The notes under the pieces: model-generated
What the model saw: the letters and a program-made list of their open reading frames with translations, nothing else
Told to the model about the DNA's origin: nothing
The model's database searches: none
NCBI GenBank assembly: GCA_040510815.1
Contig: JBEVIH010000039.1
Coordinates: forward strand, 1 to 9,646
DNA: 9,646 nt
Source of the DNA: VAZQ01 sp040510815
GTDB lineage: Bacteria; Pseudomonadota; Alphaproteobacteria; Rhizobiales; Xanthobacteraceae
Direction: 5' to 3'
Made by a program: the position numbers and the translations under genes
Shown here: positions 6,547-9,646 of the stretch, one piece after another
Layout of the letters: every line of letters starts with the position of its first letter
Numbering within the stretch: the stretch's first letter is position 1

Positions 6547-6561
6547 GGGCCCGCAGGGCCC
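6547..6561 (-). terminator. GC-rich hairpin just after uup, weak terminator candidate
   Basis: GGGCCC (6547-6552), a 3-base loop and GGGCCC (6556-6561) form a very stable stem starting 4 bases after the Uup stop. In the leftward direction it is not followed by a T-run (the T's precede it), so it is not a classical intrinsic terminator. It might pause polymerase or protect the mRNA 3' end. Confidence 0.28.
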
Positions 6562-6565
6562 AAAA

Positions 6566-8377
6566 TCAACCGCCCGCGACCTCCTCGCGCAAAATTTCGA
6601 GCTCAAGCCATCTCTCTTCGGCGGCAGTCAATTTGGCCTGGGCGGCGGCGAGCGCGGCCGAGGCCTCCTCGAACGCCTGGCGGTCGCGCGCATAGAGGGC
6701 CGGATCAGCCAGACGATCGTGCAGGGCGCGGACCTTGGCCTGCAGTGCGGCGATGGTCTTGGGCAGCGTCTCGAGCGCGTGCTTCTCGTGAAAGCTCAGC
6801 CGCCGCCTGCCCGGCGTCGGCTCGCTTGGCGGCTTGAGCTCTTTCGGGCTTTTCGGCGACGGCGGCTTGATCGGCGTGCGCGCGATGTCCTCGCCGCGTT
6901 GCGCCAGCATGTCGGAATAGCCGCCCGCATATTCCAGCCAGCGGCCGCCGCCGTCTGGAGCGATCACCGCGTTGACCACGCGGTCGAGGAAATCGCGATC
7001 GTGGCTGATGAGGATGACGGTGCCGGCATAATCACCGAGCATTTCTTCGAGTACGTCGAGGGTCTCGAGGTCGAGGTCGTTGGTCGGCTCGTCGAGCACC
7101 AGCACGTTCGAGCGCTTGGCCAACGCCCGCGCCAGCATGACGCGACCGCGCTCGCCACCCGACAGCACGCCGAGCGGGGTGCGCGCCTGCTCGGGCGCGA
7201 ACAGGAAGTCCCTCATGTAGCCGACCACATGTCGCGGCTGTTCGCCGATCATCACCGTATCGCCGCGGCCGCCGGTCAGCGCCTCGGCCACGGTCGCGGC
7301 CGGGTCGAGACTCTCGCGGTGCTGATCGAGCGTCGCCATGGCGAGGTTGGCGCCGAGCCGCACGGCGCCGCTGTCGGACGCCAGCGCGCCGGTGATGAGA
7401 TTGATCAGCGTCGTCTTGCCGCTGCCGTTCGGCCCGACGATGCCGATGCGGTCGCCGCGCTGGATGCGGATGGAGAAATCGCTGACGATCGGCCGTCCTT
7501 CGTATGATTTGCCGACCCGATCGGCCTCGATGACCAGCGTGCCCGATGGGTCGGCGGCGGCGGCCGTGAGGGCGGCTTTGCCGGCCGCCGCGCGATAGCT
7601 GCGGCGAGCCTCGCGCAACGCCTGCAACGCGCCGAGCCGGCGGATATTGCGCTTGCGTCGCGCCGTGACGCCGTAGCGGAGCCAATCCTCCTCGGCCACG
7701 ATCTTGCGATCGAGCTTGTGCTGGTCGCGCTCCTCCTCGGCCAACACCTCGTCGCGCCAGGCCTCGAAGGCCGCGAAGCCGCGCTCGATCCGGCGCGTCT
7801 GTCCGCGATCAAGCCATACGGTGCTGCGGGACAAATTGGCCAGAAACCGCCGGTCGTGACTGATCATGACCAGGGCGGCGCGGCGGCCGGCGAGCTCGCG
7901 CTCGAGCCATTCGATGGTGGTCAAATCCAGATGATTGGTGGGCTCGTCGAGCAGCAGGATGTCGGGAGCGGGGGCAAGCACGCGCGCCAGTGCCGCCCGC
8001 CGCGCCTCGCCGCCCGAGAGCCGGGCCGGCTCCTCGCTGCCGTCGAGCCCGAGCTGCTCCAGGAGGTAGCGCGCCTGGTGGCGATCATCGCCGGGGCCCA
8101 ATCCGGCCTCCACGTAAGCGAGCGTCGTCGCCGCGCCGGCGAAATCGGGCTCCTGCGGCAGATAGCGAACGGTCGCGCCGGGCTGCATGAAGCGCGTGCC
8201 GCGGTCGGGCGCGATCAGCCCGGCGGCGATCTTGAGCAAGGTCGACTTGCCCGATCCATTGCGGCCGACCAGGCAGACGCGCTCGGTTGCCGAGACGCTC
8301 AATTCGACGCCGGCCAGGAGCGGCGTACCGCCGAAGGTCAACGCGATGTCTTTGAGCTGGACGAGCGGAGGGGCCAT
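6566..8377 (-). CDS. uup: ABC-F family ATPase Uup
   Basis: A 603-residue soluble tandem ATPase without membrane segments; ABC-F proteins act on the ribosome, and E. coli Uup also affects transposon excision and replication. First domain: Walker A GRNGSGKS (38-45), signature LSGGE (120-124), Walker B LLLDEPTNHLD (141-151), switch H174. Second domain: GPNGSGKT (315-322), LSGGE (405-409), LVLDEPTNDLD (426-436), H459. Between them, about 205-265, is the charged tRNA-contacting linker (KIVAEEDWLRYGVTARRKRN), whose Uup-like pattern distinguishes it from EttA. A proline/lysine hinge (501-522) leads to the C-terminal coiled coil (about 527-600: LSFHEKHALETLP...), the Uup hallmark. The ATG at 8377 is chosen over a longer frame because MAPPLVQLKDI begins the ABC fold and AAGG lies 7 bases upstream. 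It starts two bases after the yaiI stop, implying translational coupling. Confidence 0.93.
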   Translation of the reverse strand: MAPPLVQLKDIALTFGGTPLLAGVELSVSATERVCLVGRNGSGKSTLLKIAAGLIAPDRGTRFMQPGATVRYLPQEPDFAGAATTLAYVEAGLGPGDDRHQARYLLEQLGLDGSEEPARLSGGEARRAALARVLAPAPDILLLDEPTNHLDLTTIEWLERELAGRRAALVMISHDRRFLANLSRSTVWLDRGQTRRIERGFAAFEAWRDEVLAEEERDQHKLDRKIVAEEDWLRYGVTARRKRNIRRLGALQALREARRSYRAAAGKAALTAAAADPSGTLVIEADRVGKSYEGRPIVSDFSIRIQRGDRIGIVGPNGSGKTTLINLITGALASDSGAVRLGANLAMATLDQHRESLDPAATVAEALTGGRGDTVMIGEQPRHVVGYMRDFLFAPEQARTPLGVLSGGERGRVMLARALAKRSNVLVLDEPTNDLDLETLDVLEEMLGDYAGTVILISHDRDFLDRVVNAVIAPDGGGRWLEYAGGYSDMLAQRGEDIARTPIKPPSPKSPKELKPPSEPTPGRRRLSFHEKHALETLPKTIAALQAKVRALHDRLADPALYARDRQAFEEASAALAAAQAKLTAAEERWLELEILREEVAGG

Positions 8378-8379
8378 TC

Positions 8380-8859
8380 TCAACCTTGCTGGCGGGCGCG
8401 TTGCAGGCGCCGGATCGCCTGATCGAGCGCGGACAGGAATGCCGAGCGATCGCGCGGCCCGAACGGCCGCGGCCCGCCCGTCACCTCGCCGGCCGAACGG
8501 AGGTCGTGCATCAGGTTGCGGACCGCCAAGGTCATGCCGATGTCCTGCTCGGTGAACGTCCGGCCGTTCGGGGCGATCACCTGGGCGCCTGCCTTCATGC
8601 AGCGGCTGGCCAATGGGATATCGGCGGTGATCACGATGTCGTCCGCCCCGGCGCGCTCGGCGATCCAATTATCGGCGGCGTCGAGACCCGCGCCGGCGGC
8701 GATCCGCTCGATCAGCGGGTCCTGCGGGACGCGGATGAAGCCCACCGCCACCACGGTGACCGGAACACGGTGGCGCGCAGCGACCCGATAGATCTCGTCC
8801 TTCACCGGGCAGGCGTCGGCGTCGACGTAGATGCGGATAGGCTTGGGCGTGTCGGTCAT
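8380..8859 (-). CDS. yaiI: UPF0178 (DUF188) family protein YaiI/YqxD
   Basis: A 159-residue protein of the conserved UPF0178 family, normal in length (about 150). The hallmarks are all present: the N-terminal acidic motif VDADACPVK (12-20), TADIPLA in the middle, NGRTFTEQDIG, and the C-terminal GGPRPFGPRDRSAFLSALD. The family has a PIN-like/NYN nuclease-type fold by published structural comparisons, and the clustered aspartates fit a metal site, but its biochemical role is not established. The ATG at 8859 lies 13 bases after the DUF2293 stop, with only a weak Shine-Dalgarno (CCGGACG). Its TGA is separated from the uup ATG by two bases, so the pair is very likely one transcript. The pairing of a predicted PIN-like protein with a ribosome-binding ABC-F ATPase hints at an RNA or translation-related role (inference). 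Confidence 0.93.
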   Translation of the reverse strand: MTDTPKPIRIYVDADACPVKDEIYRVAARHRVPVTVVAVGFIRVPQDPLIERIAAGAGLDAADNWIAERAGADDIVITADIPLASRCMKAGAQVIAPNGRTFTEQDIGMTLAVRNLMHDLRSAGEVTGGPRPFGPRDRSAFLSALDQAIRRLQRARQQG

Positions 8860-8872
8860 CGTCCGGCAATTT

Positions 8873-9169
8873 CTAGTCGCGGGCCGCGAGGCGGCGCCGC
8901 ACGCCCCAGCCGCTTAGCACGCCCTCGATCTCGGCCGCCACAAAGTGGCGGGCGCTGTCCTCGTCGTAGCCCTGCTCGAGCAGATCGTCGTATTCGGTGA
9001 ACACGTGCCGCACATAGGCGACGAGCGACAGCCACGCCGCGGCTTCGGGCGTGGCTTGGCGTAAGCCGCGGCTGTCGACCGCGTGGTCGGCCACGGCGGC
9101 GAACTCATGCGGGGGAATCTTCGGCGCCAGCCGGCGTAGCGCAGCCTCGATGTCGGCACGCTTGGCCAA
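8873..9169 (-). CDS. DUF2293 domain protein
   Basis: A 98-residue protein consisting almost wholly of a DUF2293 domain, as I recall it: an L..LAPKIPPHEF segment, a SRGLRQATPEAAAWLSLVAY core (residues 33-52), then RHVFTEYDDLLEQGYDEDSARHF and a closing LSGWGVRRRL. It is probably a small, mostly helical cytoplasmic protein; its function is unknown in the literature I can recall. The only start in frame that gives the whole domain is TTG at 9169, 16 bases after the TctC-type gene's stop, with a purine-rich GGAAGACGGG stretch before it. There is no internal methionine, which supports the TTG. It leads the yaiI-uup series. Confidence 0.82.
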   Translation of the reverse strand: MAKRADIEAALRRLAPKIPPHEFAAVADHAVDSRGLRQATPEAAAWLSLVAYVRHVFTEYDDLLEQGYDEDSARHFVAAEIEGVLSGWGVRRRLAARD

Positions 9170-9185
9170 GCGGCCCGTCTTCCGG

Positions 9186-9646
9186 CTACGGCTTGATGTT
9201 CGCGTCCCGGATGATCTTCGTATAGGTCTCGAGCTCGGACTGCAGATAGCTGCGCCACTCGTCGGGCTGGCTGCCGACCGGGACCATGCCCTGGCCGTCG
9301 AGCTGCGCGATCACGTCCGGGGCCGCCACCGCCTTGGCGACCTCGTCGCGCAGGCGCTTGACGATGGCCGCCGGCGTGCCGGTGGGCGCGAGGATCCCGA
9401 ACCAACCGGCGATCTCGTAGTTCACGCCCGCCTCCAGGATGGTCGGCACCTCGGGCAGGACGGCCGAGCGCTTGGGGCTGGTCACCGCCAGCGCCGTGAC
9501 CTTGCCAGCCTTGGCCTGGGTGACCATGACCGGCATGGCGTCGAACATCGCGTCGATGTGCCCGCCGAGGAGGTCGTTGAGCGCGGGCGCGGCGCCCCGG
9601 TAGGGCACGATCGTCACCTTGATGCCGGTGCGCGCCTTCAACAGCT
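9186..9646 (-). CDS. Bug/TctC-family tripartite tricarboxylate transporter substrate-binding protein (partial, N-terminus off window)
   Basis: The last 153 residues or so of a periplasmic binding protein of the Bug (TctC) family; full proteins are about 320-330 residues, so the signal peptide and first lobe lie past the right edge. The frame is open to the window end, with LLKARTGIKVT preceding the VPYRG motif, so the first in-window TTG/ATG is not the real start. Family signatures: VPYRGAAPALNDLLGGHIDA, AVTSPKRSAVLPEVPTILEAG and the APTGTP segment that follows. The stop is TAG at 9186-9188. Bug proteins bind carboxylates and are often orphans without TctA/TctB, which cannot be judged here. 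The 16-base gap to DUF2293 with no hairpin suggests read-through into the yaiI-uup genes. Confidence 0.92.
   Translation of the reverse strand, partial: LLKARTGIKVTIVPYRGAAPALNDLLGGHIDAMFDAMPVMVTQAKAGKVTALAVTSPKRSAVLPEVPTILEAGVNYEIAGWFGILAPTGTPAAIVKRLRDEVAKAVAAPDVIAQLDGQGMVPVGSQPDEWRSYLQSELETYTKIIRDANIKP

Noticed and set aside
8378..8668. N-terminal extension of the Uup frame to 8668
   Set aside because: It overlaps yaiI in another frame and reads as Arg-rich noise. MAPPLVQLKDI at 8377 is the normal start of the ABC domain.

Overview
The window is GC-rich chromosomal DNA with dense, mostly well-formed genes. Gene content (Uup-type ABC-F, YaiI/UPF0178, DUF2293, Bug/TctC and type-I periplasmic binding proteins), codon use and a GTAGGGTGGGCAAAG-type intergenic palindrome point to an alphaproteobacterium of the Hyphomicrobiales (Bradyrhizobium/Rhodopseudomonas-like). 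That placement is inferred from family knowledge, not from a search. Ten protein genes are supported; the two at the window edges are partial. There is no tRNA, rRNA, CRISPR array, insertion sequence or phage gene, and no gene-free stretch longer than about 175 bases.

Left part (1-5035): a small-molecule uptake and oxidation locus. A periplasmic substrate-binding protein of the branched-chain amino acid ABC class runs leftward off the window. It is divergent from a rightward group: a CrtI/PYROXD2-like FAD oxidoreductase, an SDR dehydrogenase 7 bases behind it, and, after a 116-base gap, a flavin monooxygenase resembling PhzS. The 173-base divergent region holds a perfect 17-bp palindrome that may be an operator. 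A plausible reading is import of a substrate followed by successive redox steps, but nothing in the sequence names the substrate.

Middle (5036-6482): a composite palindromic repeat lies between the convergent monooxygenase and cupin genes. The leftward single-domain cupin has intact metal ligands. Behind it sits a leftward HNH-type nuclease candidate with a CxxC...HxxC cluster and no recognisable partner gene.

Right part (6566-9646): a tight leftward series made of a Bug/TctC-type periplasmic binding protein (partial), a DUF2293 protein (TTG start), YaiI/UPF0178 and the ABC-F ATPase Uup. Gaps are 16, 13 and 2 bases, suggesting co-transcription and coupling of YaiI and Uup translation.

I see no convincing new defence or mobile system. 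The best leads are the orphan redox locus with its candidate operator, the lone HNH protein, and the composite repeat that supplies the cupin stop codon.
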